NCBI GenBank assembly: GCA_900549945.1
Contig: URQJ01000103.1
Location: 1 to 6,595, forward strand
Reading direction: 5' to 3'
DNA length: 6,595 nt
DNA from: an uncultured Oscillospiraceae bacterium
Lineage (GTDB): Bacteria; Bacillota; Clostridia; Oscillospirales; Acutalibacteraceae
In this document: piece by piece, positions 6,405 to 6,595 of the stretch
Position numbering within the stretch: position 1 is the stretch's first letter
Layout: each line of letters opens with the position of its first letter
Notes under the pieces: model-generated
What the model was told of the DNA's origin: nothing
What the model saw: only the letters and a program-made list of their open reading frames with translations
Databases searched by the model: none
Position numbers and translations under genes: made by a program

Positions 6405-6595
6405 TTACAGCGCCGCGACCTTTTCCTGCAGCGCCGCGTTTTTCTTCTCGACGCCCTTTTCCATATCGATCTTCATCTGCTCGAGCTGCGCGGCGAGCGC
6501 GTCGTCGGAAAGCGCGAGCATCTGCGCCGCGAGGATCGCCGCATTGTCCGCGCCGTCGATCGCGACCGTCGCGACCGGGATGCCGGAGGGCATCT
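6405..6595 (-). CDS. purE: N5-carboxyaminoimidazole ribonucleotide mutase, partial, C-terminal end only
   Basis: Class I PurE moves the carboxyl group of N5-CAIR to carbon 4, giving CAIR; it usually works as an octamer. Only about the last 62 residues are in the window. The diagnostic QMPSGIPVATVAI stretch at the right edge is the conserved C-terminal part of the active-site region (MPxGIPVATVA). It is followed by a helix with DNAAILAAQML and a Lys/Glu-rich tail ending VAAL. The methionine at 6593 is an internal residue, not a start; the two bases before it complete a Gln codon as expected. The gene therefore continues beyond the window. It is the most upstream purine gene visible and ends in TAA, 22 nt before the structured noncoding block. 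Confidence 0.93.
   Translation of the reverse strand, partial: MPSGIPVATVAIDGADNAAILAAQMLALSDDALAAQLEQMKIDMEKGVEKKNAALQEKVAAL

Noticed and set aside
6405..6593. A separate 62-residue gene starting at the ATG at 6593
   Set aside because: The sequence begins in the middle of the conserved PurE motif (Q-MPSGIPVATVA), and the frame is open to the window edge, so it is the end of purE.
6590..6595. Possible second adapter remnant at the right end (AGAT on the minus strand)
   Set aside because: The bases fit the conserved PurE codons Gln-Met-Pro exactly, so they are genomic.

Overview
This window is a stretch of a de novo purine biosynthesis operon, all on the minus strand, so it reads from right to left. 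The DNA is GC-rich with strong GC preference at third codon positions. The genes are closely packed with good Shine-Dalgarno sequences. A clostridial (Oscillospiraceae/Ruminococcaceae-like) Firmicute is the best guess. The basis is the gene order purE ... purM-purN-IMP cyclohydrolase-AICAR transformylase-purD, and the use of a split pair of enzymes instead of the usual bifunctional PurH. This is inference; no taxonomic marker is present. The first 12 bases match the end of an Illumina sequencing adapter, which suggests a metagenomic or draft contig whose physical end is at position 1.

Layout in transcription order: (1) the C-terminal end of purE, running off the right edge (6405-6595); (2) a noncoding gap of about 130 nt holding a perfect 10-bp hairpin and a compact three-way-junction element; (3) a family M29 metallo-aminopeptidase gene, unrelated to purine synthesis (5038-6276); (4) purM (3947-4981), overlapped by 7 nt by (5) purN with a GTG start (3327-3953); (6) a gap of about 95 nt with a GC-rich hairpin; (7) an archaeal-PurO-type IMP cyclohydrolase (2511-3230); (8) a stand-alone AICAR formyltransferase that resembles the C-terminal half of animal ATIC (1310-2485); (9) a gap of about 150 nt with GC-rich hairpins; (10) purD, cut off after codon 379 by the contig end (13-1149).

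The pathway logic is nearly continuous. PurD makes GAR, PurN formylates it, PurM closes the AIR ring, and PurE shifts the carboxyl group to give CAIR. The AICAR transformylase and IMP cyclohydrolase then perform the last two steps to IMP. purF, purL/Q/S, purC and purB are not in the window. Upstream control (PurR box or purine riboswitch) would lie before purE, outside it.

I found no unknown defence, mobile or signalling system. The parts most worth a second look are the structured element between purE and the peptidase gene, the peptidase inside the purine operon, and the split, mixed-origin replacement of PurH. The adapter remnant matters for data quality.
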